DNA of 64,000 nt from positions 62,001 to 126,000 of the forward strand of contig CAVQJU010000013.1 in NCBI GenBank assembly GCA_963712905.1, in the 5' to 3' direction. The position numbers and the translations under genes are program-made. The notes below the pieces were generated by a model. The model worked only from the letters and a program-made list of their open reading frames with translations, ran no database searches and was not told where the DNA came from. Below are positions 27,433-35,642 of this stretch, piece by piece; position 1 is the stretch's first letter, and each line of letters starts with the position of its first letter. The DNA is from CAVQJU01 sp963712905. Lineage in GTDB: Bacteria; Acidobacteriota; Vicinamibacteria; Vicinamibacterales; CAVVIG01.

Positions 27433-28674
27433 TCACTTCGGGAGGCGGTCCGCCAGCTTGTCGAGCTGTTCCTCGGTGGCCTTGCGCATCCAGTTTTCGG
27501 GGGCGCTCGCGAAGAGCTCGTCCCGTGCCTTGACGAACTGCGGGTCCCCGAGGCCCATCATGGTCTCGACCTTCGTCGCCTCGAGCCAGTACCGCTCCTC
27601 GACGCTGACGTTGCCCGCGCTGTCGCGGGGCATCGCCTGGAGAGCGGCGTCCACGATGACGAGCAGCCGGCGCCGTATCCGGCGGGCGACCACATGGTCT
27701 GCGGTGGCTTCGGCCGGATCGGCCTGCACGCGGGCCCGATCGTCGAGCATGAACGCGCAGTTCACGCCGGTGTAGTGGTCGAGCTTCATGATGAACGCGC
27801 GCTCATACGCCCAGACGCCTTCGTCGAGCGCCGCGCGATCGGCGGTTTCTTCCCAGAGACGTTTGTGAATCGCTCCCCACAATCCAAGCGTCTCGACGTC
27901 GCCGCTCGCCCGCGGCTGCAGCGCTTCGAGGATCTGCTTCGCCTCCAGAAGGGCGGCCACGGCGTTCGGCTGGCGGCTCTTGTAGGTCGCCAGCGCGTGC
28001 TGCTGGATCAGGTAGGGGTCGTCACTGCGAGTCTTGCGCAGCAGCTTGAGCAGTGTCTTGGCGGCGCCGAAGTCGCCCTCCTTGCGGGCGACGCGGAAGT
28101 CCTCGAGAGTCGAAGTAAAGGTCGTGTCGGCGGCGGCCGGCGGCGCCACTGCCGCCGCGGGGGCGGCGACCCGCAGGGCGGGTTGGGCCAGGTCCGGCAG
28201 GAATGTGTAAACGGGGCTGTCCACGTTGTCGCCGGCGGAAATCGTCCGGATCGCCTGGGTGAGCTCGTTCTCCAGCCGCAGCGCCTCGTCGTAGTCGATG
28301 CCGGTCCCGAGGTGCTCGTAGTGGCGGATGACGATGTGCCCGAGATCGAAGGGGAACTTGAACTGCTTTTCCGCGATCACAATCGTCGTCCGGGCTTTGA
28401 GCGCGTGACGCACGCCGAGCTCGTAGATGGCGTTTTCGTTCGACGTCGAGAGATCGGCGATGGCCACGTCGGCGTCGAGCAGGTTCTCGTACATCGGCTT
28501 GTCGATGACGCCGGAGTGCACGATGTCGTCGGCGCGGATGCACTCGAGGCCCGCGCCCTCGACGGCGCGCTTGATGATCTTGTAGGTCTTGTCGAGATCG
28601 AGGGTCCGGTTGGTCTTGTAGTCAACCTTGACGCCAAAGCCCATCAATACGAAGCAGCGCTTCTTCGCTTCCAT
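27433..28674 (-). CDS. TIR-like domain plus TRAFs-binding (DUF4071) helical-repeat protein
   Basis: About 413 residues. Residues 1-130 (CFVLMGFGVKVD, then VAIADLSTSNENAIYELGV) form a TIR-like or nucleoside deoxyribosyltransferase-like domain; the Glu in NAIYELG is the likely catalytic residue. After an Ala/Pro-rich linker (about 170-185) come TPR-like helices (DDPYLIQQHALATYKSR, LGLWGAIHKRLWEET), as in the MAP3K TRAFs-binding domain. The ATG at 28674 is preferred because GGGGGA lies just upstream; an in-frame start at 28743 would add an unlikely N-terminal extension. It converges with the SLOG gene and diverges from a membrane protein gene. Probably a soluble NAD- or nucleotide-consuming effector. 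Confidence 0.7.
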   Translation of the reverse strand: MEAKKRCFVLMGFGVKVDYKTNRTLDLDKTYKIIKRAVEGAGLECIRADDIVHSGVIDKPMYENLLDADVAIADLSTSNENAIYELGVRHALKARTTIVIAEKQFKFPFDLGHIVIRHYEHLGTGIDYDEALRLENELTQAIRTISAGDNVDSPVYTFLPDLAQPALRVAAPAAAVAPPAAADTTFTSTLEDFRVARKEGDFGAAKTLLKLLRKTRSDDPYLIQQHALATYKSRQPNAVAALLEAKQILEALQPRASGDVETLGLWGAIHKRLWEETADRAALDEGVWAYERAFIMKLDHYTGVNCAFMLDDRARVQADPAEATADHVVARRIRRRLLVIVDAALQAMPRDSAGNVSVEERYWLEATKVETMMGLGDPQFVKARDELFASAPENWMRKATEEQLDKLADRLPK

Positions 28675-28760
28675 GTTCCCCCGTTGCATAGACGTGTTGA
28701 GGCGGCTGCCGCAAATGCTGGTCTGACGGATGAGAATTGTCAATCTGAGGGAGCACGCCG

Positions 28761-29753
28761 ATGTTGAAATCGCTCGATGTCCTGATCGGCCTCACCGTCA
28801 TCATGCTTGCGCTGAGCATGGGCGTCACGATGCTGACGCAGTTTGCCACCGCCACGTGGAACAGCCGGGGGCGCCATCTGAGGCGCGGCATCATGGATCT
28901 GCTCAACCAGATCGATCCCGCGCTCGCGAAGAAGGCGGCCGGTGCCGAGGAATCGCTCGCGGGCAAGGTCGCCGACGCGGTGCTGACGCATCCGCTGATC
29001 AGCGCCACCGGCCGGCGCCTGGGCACGGTGGTCCACCGTGAGGAACTGACCCGGCTGCTCCTCTGGCTCACCGACGACAGCGCGGAGCTCGATCAGAACG
29101 CGAAGGCCGAGCTGAAGCAGGTGCTCGCTCGAAACGGCATCGACGATCCGGCCGGCACGCTGAAGCGGGTCCGCGATGCGTCCATGAAGCTCGAGGCCGA
29201 GAAGCCCGACCTCGCCAACAGCGTCCGCCAGACGATGGCCATCCTGCAGGAGGCGCGCAGCGACTTCGTCGCGAAGATCAACAACTCGTTCGACCAGGCG
29301 ATCGACCGCGTCTCCCAGCGCTTCACCGCCCACGCGCGCGCCATCACGTTCGTCGCCGCGATGCTCGTCGCTGTCGCGCTGCAGATGGACACGATCGGCC
29401 TCGTCAACCGGCTGTCGGCCGACGACATGCTGCGGCAGGCGTTCGTGACCACCGCGACGAGGCAGACGACGCTGCCGGCCGTGACGGACACCACGCCAGG
29501 CGCCCTCGACATTCAGTACATGTCGTTTCTGGCCGAGAACGGCCTCGTGACTGCGGCGCGCTCGCCGGACGAGTGGCTGAAGCGCTGGAGCCAGACCAAC
29601 CTGGTCGGCGTCCTGATCACGACGCTGCTGCTCAGCCTCGGCGCGCCGTTCTGGTACAGCGCCCTCGGCAAGCTGCTGCAGCTCCGGTCAGTGCTCGCGG
29701 CGAAAGACGACGATCAGCGCAACGCGCGGCAGGACGTGACCGTGAAGTCCTGA
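28761..29753 (+). CDS. Membrane protein of unknown function in the conflict-type island
   Basis: A 330-residue protein with hydrophobic segments at about 7-28, 195-212 and 278-297. Between the first two lies a long soluble helical region (SAELDQNAKAELKQVL, VRDASMKLEAEKPDLAN). I do not recognise a family. GAGGGAG upstream of the ATG is a fair ribosome-binding site. Its gene is divergent from the TIR-like/TRAFs gene (86 bp apart) and convergent with the TIR receptor gene. It may act as membrane anchor or pore for the neighbouring effectors; this is only suggested by position. Confidence 0.6.
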   Translation: MLKSLDVLIGLTVIMLALSMGVTMLTQFATATWNSRGRHLRRGIMDLLNQIDPALAKKAAGAEESLAGKVADAVLTHPLISATGRRLGTVVHREELTRLLLWLTDDSAELDQNAKAELKQVLARNGIDDPAGTLKRVRDASMKLEAEKPDLANSVRQTMAILQEARSDFVAKINNSFDQAIDRVSQRFTAHARAITFVAAMLVAVALQMDTIGLVNRLSADDMLRQAFVTTATRQTTLPAVTDTTPGALDIQYMSFLAENGLVTAARSPDEWLKRWSQTNLVGVLITTLLLSLGAPFWYSALGKLLQLRSVLAAKDDDQRNARQDVTVKS

Positions 29754-29759
29754 CGCGCC

Positions 29760-29906
29760 TTGGTCCTGGGTCCTTGGGTCTTGGTTCCTGGTCCGTCCTC
29801 AGTCCCTTCGTCCCTGGTCCGCGCCAGGACCAAGGACCATGGACCACGGACGGACCTAGGACCCAGGACGGACCAAGGCCCAAGAACCAAGGACGAAGGA
29901 CCAAAG
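29760..29906. repeat. GGACCAAGGAC-type inverted repeat region
   Basis: The left arm (29760-29820) consists of CCTTGGTCC-like units and the right arm (29825-29906) of their complements (GGACCAAGGAC). The arms meet at GGTCCGCGCCAGGACC. It fills the spacer between two convergent genes and could form a long imperfect hairpin that ends transcription from both sides. Confidence 0.7.
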
Positions 29907-29910
29907 TGGT

Positions 29911-31182
29911 TCAGATCCGCGTCAGCCTTAGAAACGTCGCCCACTGTGTCTGAGCGACGCCGGGGCTGAGCGGGCAGGTTTGATCTTTCAGCAGGCAGTT
30001 GTGCACGGTCAGGCTGCAGCCGCACGTGCACGCCTCGGCGGCGATGGTCTGGATGAACGCGGCCTTCTCCGCCATCGTGCCGTTTTCGATGCTGATCCGC
30101 GGCAGGCCCTCGGGCGGATTGGACAGCGAGCGGACACCGGCCATCCTGACGTTCCAGTTCAGCCCTGCGCTGTCCGAGCATCGCCCCTCGAACCCGGCGC
30201 CCGCGGGCTCCAGCCGGCAGGAGAACCTGACGCCGAGGGCCAGAAAGCTCGCGGCGCTGGCGATGTTGATGTTGCCGTCGGCGTCGGCGCGCCACCGTCC
30301 GATGCCGGCAATCGCCTTGTTGCCCTCGAGCAGCACGCGGAAGCTCGAATCGGGATACAACTCGACGATCTCGTTCAGCGTATCGCCGGACTGCGTGACG
30401 ACGGTCCGCCACGAGCCGACCGGATCGGGCGGCGGGGCTTTCGGGGGCGGCGGGGCCGGAGCCGGCGGATTGATCGGTTGCGGTGCGGGCGCCGGGGGCC
30501 TTGCCGCCCCTCCCGAGGGTCCGGCGGGGCCGGGGCGTGACGGCCCGGGCGCTGGCGCCGGTCCTGGTGACGGCGTGCCTCCGTTTCGCTTCACAACCGG
30601 CTGCGGCGACGCCGGGTTGCGCAGCATGAAGTAGGCGCCGAGCGCGACGAGCACGACCAGCGCCGCGGCTGCGCCCGCCGCGATCGGGTTCATGCCGCCC
30701 TTCGTCTTCGTCGGGCTCCAGCCTAGCGTCTTGTCGATCGCGTTGGCGAGCTTCTCGAAACCCTCGTTCCAGTCCTGCTCGCTGATCTCGAGCGCGTTGC
30801 GGCGCGCGAGCGCCTTCAAATCCTCGGGCAGGTCGTCCTCGGCCGGCATCTTCGCGCCGCCGACGAGAACGGGAAAGACGCGCATGCCGTGGCCGAGCGC
30901 GGTGGCGACCTCGCTGCGGACGGTGTCGCGCGGGTCGTCGAGGCGCCGCCTGCCCGACGCATCGGCAATGGTCAGCCACTCGCGGCCGATGATGACGATG
31001 CAGGCGTCGCTCGCGCCGAGCACTTTCTCGATGGCGTCGTGCCATTCGACGCCGGGCTCGAGCGAGCCGACGTCCCTGAACACGCGTCCCGGGTACCGGG
31101 ACTGGAGGCGGTCGTACAGGCGGCCCGCGTCGGCGCGGCTGTCGTCGCGGCGGTAGTTGATGAAGAGCTTGCGGCTTGCCAT
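29911..31182 (-). CDS. Membrane TIR-domain protein with extracytoplasmic Cys-rich sensor part
   Basis: A 423-residue protein in four parts. Residues 1-150 form a TIR domain (KLFINYRRDDSRADAGRLYD, SDACIVIIGREWL; the Glu in RSEVATAL is a candidate catalytic residue). A transmembrane segment lies at about 165-186. A Pro-rich linker (about 195-245, PAPAPGPSRPGPAGP) follows. Then a beta-rich C-terminal domain of the type GSWRTVV, with strands, and a Cys cluster CTCGC plus two more Cys (VHNCLLKDQTC). The design is that of a receptor with outside sensing and inside NAD-type signalling. TIR domains can cleave NAD or bind partners; which applies is unknown. The DUF2235 hydrolase gene lies upstream in the same direction. 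Confidence 0.7.
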   Translation of the reverse strand: MASRKLFINYRRDDSRADAGRLYDRLQSRYPGRVFRDVGSLEPGVEWHDAIEKVLGASDACIVIIGREWLTIADASGRRRLDDPRDTVRSEVATALGHGMRVFPVLVGGAKMPAEDDLPEDLKALARRNALEISEQDWNEGFEKLANAIDKTLGWSPTKTKGGMNPIAAGAAAALVVLVALGAYFMLRNPASPQPVVKRNGGTPSPGPAPAPGPSRPGPAGPSGGAARPPAPAPQPINPPAPAPPPPKAPPPDPVGSWRTVVTQSGDTLNEIVELYPDSSFRVLLEGNKAIAGIGRWRADADGNINIASAASFLALGVRFSCRLEPAGAGFEGRCSDSAGLNWNVRMAGVRSLSNPPEGLPRISIENGTMAEKAAFIQTIAAEACTCGCSLTVHNCLLKDQTCPLSPGVAQTQWATFLRLTRI

Positions 31183-31225
31183 TACCCGGATGTTCCGGCC
31201 GTGATCCGCGCGCAGTGTAGCGCAC

Positions 31226-32761
31226 TCACATGGCTACGCGCAGCTTGTCCCTGATGCGGTGCCAGAACGACGAATAGTAGGTATCCAGCCAGTTGTCGGT
31301 CCACACGACGAGCAGGAGCGACGCGGCGGCCATGAGGATCACCCAGGGGTGACTCCATACGGTGCCGGCGATGATTTCCAGCCAGTGCGAGCTCAGGCTG
31401 TTGTTGGCGACGCCGGCGGCGAAGCCTTTCCAGGAGTCCGCGCCGGCCCCGCTGTCGGTCACGAATCTCCGGAGCAGGAGCAACGCGCTGATAACCGTCG
31501 TCAGGACCATCAGGCCGTATCCGGCCTGCCCGAACCGCTGCCGTTTCACCGTGCGCTGCACGAGCGGCGGCTGGCCGTCGAACGCGCAGGTCAGGATGCC
31601 CGCCAGTTGGTCGCGAACGTCGGGTTTTGCCGTCGTGCTCACCACTTCACAGTGGGTTGGGAGCGATCCGGGCGCATAGCCTTCGGTGTTGCGCGCGATG
31701 CGCTCGAACACCGAGCGGTGCACCTGCGGCGTCACGTGGCACCGCGCGCACAACGCCTGGATGTCGCGCGGCGTCCAGCGGTAGAAGATGCCGAGCCCGG
31801 CGCGCGAGTCGTACCGTTTGTCGTTCACGTCGGCCGCCGCACGGTACGCGGCCCGCACGTCGGGGTGAAAGCGGAGCCCGTTCGCCTCTGCCCGGTTCAT
31901 CATCCAGTCGAGCGCGGTCAGCGACATGCCCTGCCTCGGGTACCCGCCGCCGACGTTCGAATGCGCGCCGGCAAACCAGACCTGCTCGACGCGGCGAGGT
32001 TTGGCCGGATCCTCGGGCTCTTCGTCCCATAGCAACGGCGCGAAGCTGCGCCTCGCCTCGTCGATGGCGATTGCGTGGCACGCGAACCCGACCTTCTTGC
32101 TCAGTTTCGTGTCGGGGAACTTGAACTGCCAGATGAACGTGTTGACGAAATCCGCAAGGTGCAGCGGCAGGCCGATCGCGTCCACCGTGTCCCAGACGCC
32201 GATGAAATGGATAACCGGCGGCGGGCCGCCGTCGAATCCCGGGATCTCGACGTACCGATGCTTGTTGAGCTCCGAGGGATCCGGCCTCTTATCGTGCTCC
32301 CCGAACAGCTTGCGCGACAGCCATGTCTGATACTTGCGGCGGTACTGCCTGTAGGTGTCGTCGATGGCCTTCTTGAACATCGAGTTCGATCCGTACCGGG
32401 TGACGTCCAGGATGCCGCACGTGTTAATCAGCCCCGCGAGCGTCCGCACGGTGAACGCGCCGCGGCTGAAGCCGAACACGAAGATGCGGTCGCCGGGTTC
32501 GTAGACGCGCGCCAGCTCGCCGTACAGCTGCTTCACGTTCCGGCTCAGCCCGAATCCCGTCGCGCCCGTGAAGATACGCAGCCACTTCATGGATTCCGTG
32601 CCGACGCCGTCGTGGTAGATCGGGACCTGCTGCACGAGCTTCGGATTGGATCGATGGCCGTTTCCGTCGACGGCCTCGTACAGCTTGAACACATTCGTCC
32701 CGCGCCCTTTGATGGTGGTGTTTCCGGTGCCGTCTGCGCAGATGACGATGTTCTTCGGCAT
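31226..32761 (-). CDS. DUF2235 alpha/beta hydrolase with C-terminal membrane segments
   Basis: About 511 residues. The N-terminal part carries the DUF2235 core: VICADGTGNT near the start and the nucleophile motif GFSRG with Ser 99. IHFIGVWDTVDAIG and WFAGAHSNVGGGY are conserved later blocks. Two to three hydrophobic segments (about 410-425, 465-490) suggest membrane attachment. The ATG at 32761 matches the conserved N-terminus; an in-frame GTG at 32788 is an alternative. DUF2235 includes T6SS phospholipase effectors (Tle1 type), but no T6SS gene is near. A second DUF2235 gene lies upstream. Lipase activity is likely; the target is unknown. Confidence 0.75.
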   Translation of the reverse strand: MPKNIVICADGTGNTTIKGRGTNVFKLYEAVDGNGHRSNPKLVQQVPIYHDGVGTESMKWLRIFTGATGFGLSRNVKQLYGELARVYEPGDRIFVFGFSRGAFTVRTLAGLINTCGILDVTRYGSNSMFKKAIDDTYRQYRRKYQTWLSRKLFGEHDKRPDPSELNKHRYVEIPGFDGGPPPVIHFIGVWDTVDAIGLPLHLADFVNTFIWQFKFPDTKLSKKVGFACHAIAIDEARRSFAPLLWDEEPEDPAKPRRVEQVWFAGAHSNVGGGYPRQGMSLTALDWMMNRAEANGLRFHPDVRAAYRAAADVNDKRYDSRAGLGIFYRWTPRDIQALCARCHVTPQVHRSVFERIARNTEGYAPGSLPTHCEVVSTTAKPDVRDQLAGILTCAFDGQPPLVQRTVKRQRFGQAGYGLMVLTTVISALLLLRRFVTDSGAGADSWKGFAAGVANNSLSSHWLEIIAGTVWSHPWVILMAAASLLLVVWTDNWLDTYYSSFWHRIRDKLRVAM

Positions 32762-32869
32762 GCTAGTGGACTGTCCTTCCCAACTCACTCCCGGCCGCTC
32801 CGCTGTCGCGGCCGTCGTTTCGCGGCCAGGGCTCGTTTCAGGCGGTACTCTTCCAGTTGATACACACCA

Positions 32870-34054
32870 CTAATCCGTGAATGGGTAAAGGGGCTGCAGG
32901 TGAAAGAGCGCCTCGTTGAGATGGAACTCCCGCAGCGCGTGAAAGTTCATGGCCTGCGCGCCCCGGACCATCTGCGCCACGAGCTGGACGGTCGAGTGGC
33001 GGGCCTTCGCCAGATCCGCATCGGTCACGATCAGCACGCTGCGGCCTTGGAAGAGCGTGAGCAGCGCGTCGCGCGCGCCGTCGATCGGGAAATTGAGCTG
33101 CACAGCCGTGGCGACCGCGCTCTCCCACATCGCGGCGATCCGGACACGCATTTCCGGCGGGATGACCTCAATCGCGCCGATCACTTTCGCCGCCGCCTCG
33201 TCCGCGATGCTTTCGACGAGGCACGTCGTCGGGGGATTGGTGCCGCCGGCGAGCGGCGACACGGTGTAGTGCACGCGATCGACCGCCGAGATGGGCCGGA
33301 TCGCGACCGGGAGCTTCAGCACCGGCTTGGGCGGTGTCGCCGGATCCGGCTTCAGCGCGGCGATATCGGCGTCGGTGATCGGCAGCCCCGCGGCCTTCGC
33401 CTTGCTGAACATCCACTTCAGCGTGATGTCGTTCAGCCCGGGGTTCTTGTTGCCCCCGCCGATGTCGGAATGCACGCCGCGGAACCACACTTCGTTTGCC
33501 CCCTGCAGGCGTGTCTGCAGAAACGACGGCCGGCGCTCGTCGAGCGCCATGGCGTGAAAGCAGTACTGCACCTTCGACTTCGGCAGCGACAGGTGGTGGC
33601 CGATGTTGAGATCGGTGAATCCGAGGCTGGCCAGGCCGAACGCGCCGACGACGTCCCAGACGCCGACGAAGCGGATGTGCGGATCGGGATCGACAACGAC
33701 GTTGCTGTTCGGCTGGCGGATGCCGTCCGACTTGATCCGCTGGCAGAAATCGAGCGTCGTCGCGGCGCCGCGGCTGAAGCCGACGACGTCGATGTCCTTG
33801 TCGCCGTTCGCCCATTGCTCGCACAAGTGGTCGTAGGCTTCGTTAATACGGATCAGCTCGCCCATCCCGAAAAATCCGCCGACAAGCTTGCCGAGCAGGT
33901 CGAAGCGCGTGCCGACGCCCTCGACATAGAAATCCTTGTCGCCCCTGCCTTTGTTGTACGCCCGGAAGAAGCGCACCACGTTCGTGTTCTCGTACGCCTT
34001 GTCTTCTTCGGACTTCACGGTGTTCCAGGTGCCGTCGAACGCGTAGAGGGCCAT
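32870..34054 (-). CDS. DUF2235 alpha/beta hydrolase (soluble)
   Basis: A 394-residue protein. It starts MALYAFDGTWN, has the nucleophile motif GFSRG with Ser 94, and the blocks RFVGVWDVVGAFG and WFRGVHSDIGGG, where Asp and His complete the likely triad. It has no membrane segments, unlike its neighbour. The ATG at 34054 has AAGGAG six bases upstream, so the longer in-frame start at 34078 is not used. It is first in a minus-strand run: DUF2235, DUF2235-TM, TIR receptor. Two tandem copies of different length suggest divergence in target or location. Confidence 0.75.
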   Translation of the reverse strand: MALYAFDGTWNTVKSEEDKAYENTNVVRFFRAYNKGRGDKDFYVEGVGTRFDLLGKLVGGFFGMGELIRINEAYDHLCEQWANGDKDIDVVGFSRGAATTLDFCQRIKSDGIRQPNSNVVVDPDPHIRFVGVWDVVGAFGLASLGFTDLNIGHHLSLPKSKVQYCFHAMALDERRPSFLQTRLQGANEVWFRGVHSDIGGGNKNPGLNDITLKWMFSKAKAAGLPITDADIAALKPDPATPPKPVLKLPVAIRPISAVDRVHYTVSPLAGGTNPPTTCLVESIADEAAAKVIGAIEVIPPEMRVRIAAMWESAVATAVQLNFPIDGARDALLTLFQGRSVLIVTDADLAKARHSTVQLVAQMVRGAQAMNFHALREFHLNEALFHLQPLYPFTD

Positions 34055-34169
34055 GGCCCGCTCCTTCTTTTGAGTCACGCGTAGATTACGTCAAGGACGG
34101 CTCAATATCCGCAAGGGGTCGGCAAGGCGTCAGATTGTGTGAAACTATGCGCCGGCAAGGAGTGATCAG

Positions 34170-35588
34170 ATGCGTAACCGCACCGCGTTGACGTTGCTGC
34201 CGGCTGGACTGTTCGTGATGGCGATGGCCGCCGCGGGCGTCTGGGCTCAGGGTCAGGTCCAGACGCTGCCGGCCGGCGCCGGCGCAATCGGCAAGGGCCC
34301 CGACGCGCTGACGCTGCGCGGCTACGACGACGTGCCGCGGCCGCCTGCGTTCAACGACAAGAAACGAGCCGAGACGGCCGAACAGGAAAAGGCCGTCGAC
34401 AACTACACCCCTCAGCCCGCGTGGGCGGGCCAGACCCGCGCGCCGAAGCCGGCGAAGATCGCCGCCTACGAGGTGCAGACCGCCGCCGATGGGCTTTTCA
34501 GTCCGTGGGCGTTCAACTTCCTGCCCGACGGTCGCATTCTCGTCAGCGAAATGAACAAAGGGCTGCGGATCGTGGACAAGGACGGTCGCGCGAGCCACTA
34601 CGTGTCGGGCCTGCCGATCGATTTCACCAGGCGGGCTCAGCAGTTGATGGACGTGATCCCCGACAAGGACTTCCCGCGCACCCGCGTCCTCTACTTTCTG
34701 TACCGGGTGCCGCCGCCTGAGGCCGGCGACATCGGCAGGCGCGAAGAGGATTTTCCGATCCACTACCCGCAGATCGAAATGGTCGGTCGCGGCCGGCTGT
34801 TGGAAGACGAGCGGAGCTTGACCGACGTCAAGGTGCTGCTGAACACCCAGGGGATCGAAGGCCGCATGATCCAGGCGCCGGACGGCACGCTGTTCATCGA
34901 TTCCGGTCCGCTCGCCGGCCGCGGCATCCTGTCGAGAAACTGGACGCAGTCGCAGCTGCCGGGCAGCCTGATGGGCAAGGTACTGCACATCAACAACGAC
35001 GGCTCGATTCCCAAAGACAACCCGTTCATCGGGCGCCCGGACACACGCCCCGAGATCTGGGCGTTCGGCGTCAGGGACGCGCAAAGCATGGCGTTCGACG
35101 CGCGCGGCCGGCTGTGGACCGCCGAAAACGGTCCGATGGGCGGTGACGAGCTGAACCTGATCGAGAAGGGTAAGAACTACGGCTTCCCGGTCATCAGCTA
35201 CGGCCGCGAGTACTCGGGTGAATTGATCAACGGCGGGCTCACGGCGAAGGCGGGTTTCGAGCAGCCGATTTACTTCTGGACGCCCTCGGTGGCGCCCTCG
35301 GGGATGACGTTCTACACGGGCAGCCTCTTTCCGGAGTGGCGCGGCGACCTGTTCATCGCGACGATGTCGCCGCTCTTCGGCAGGAAAGTGATCCGCCTGG
35401 TCCTGAACGAAACCGCGGCCGGCATGCGCGTCGCCGGCGAGGAATTCCTGCTCGCGGAGCTCGGCGGGGTGAGGTTCCGCGACGTCAAGCAGGGGCCGGA
35501 CGGCGCGCTGTACGTCTCGACGGACATCCGTCCGTCGACACCGGCGGGACCTGACAAGATCCTGCGGCTCGTGCCGAAGCGGAAGTAG
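34170..35588 (+). CDS. PQQ-dependent sugar dehydrogenase-type protein
   Basis: A 472-residue exported protein with a signal peptide (about 1-26, ending VWAQG). The fold is a beta propeller of the glucose/sorbosone dehydrogenase family: SPWAFNFLPDGRILVSE, GRMIQAPDGTLFID, RPEIWAFGVRDAQSMAFD, WTAENGPMGGDELN and the terminal KQGPDGALYVSTD. The blocks WTAENGPMGGDE and APSGMTFY fit the metal and PQQ surroundings. It probably oxidises a sugar or sugar alcohol in the periplasm. Its TAG stop (35586-35588) is part of a REP-like hairpin. It is divergent from a DUF2235 gene. Confidence 0.85.
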   Translation: MRNRTALTLLPAGLFVMAMAAAGVWAQGQVQTLPAGAGAIGKGPDALTLRGYDDVPRPPAFNDKKRAETAEQEKAVDNYTPQPAWAGQTRAPKPAKIAAYEVQTAADGLFSPWAFNFLPDGRILVSEMNKGLRIVDKDGRASHYVSGLPIDFTRRAQQLMDVIPDKDFPRTRVLYFLYRVPPPEAGDIGRREEDFPIHYPQIEMVGRGRLLEDERSLTDVKVLLNTQGIEGRMIQAPDGTLFIDSGPLAGRGILSRNWTQSQLPGSLMGKVLHINNDGSIPKDNPFIGRPDTRPEIWAFGVRDAQSMAFDARGRLWTAENGPMGGDELNLIEKGKNYGFPVISYGREYSGELINGGLTAKAGFEQPIYFWTPSVAPSGMTFYTGSLFPEWRGDLFIATMSPLFGRKVIRLVLNETAAGMRVAGEEFLLAELGGVRFRDVKQGPDGALYVSTDIRPSTPAGPDKILRLVPKRK

Positions 35589-35642
35589 GGCGGCCCTTTC
35601 AGGGCCGCCAGCGTATCCGCGGGCCTGAAAGGCCCGCGCTAC
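35585..35642. repeat. Head-to-head pair of REP-like hairpins
   Basis: First copy 35585-35609 (GTAG end, stem GGCGGCCC/GGGCCGCC with loop TTTCA). Second copy 35619-35642 (GCGGGCCTGAAAGGCCCGC then GCTAC). Nine bases lie between. The first copy contributes the stop codon of the sugar dehydrogenase; the second ends just before the stop of the convergent barrel gene. Confidence 0.85.

Noticed and set aside
31226..34054. Type VI secretion effector cluster
   Set aside because: Two DUF2235 genes alone do not support it. No VgrG, Hcp, PAAR or TssJLM gene is visible around them.
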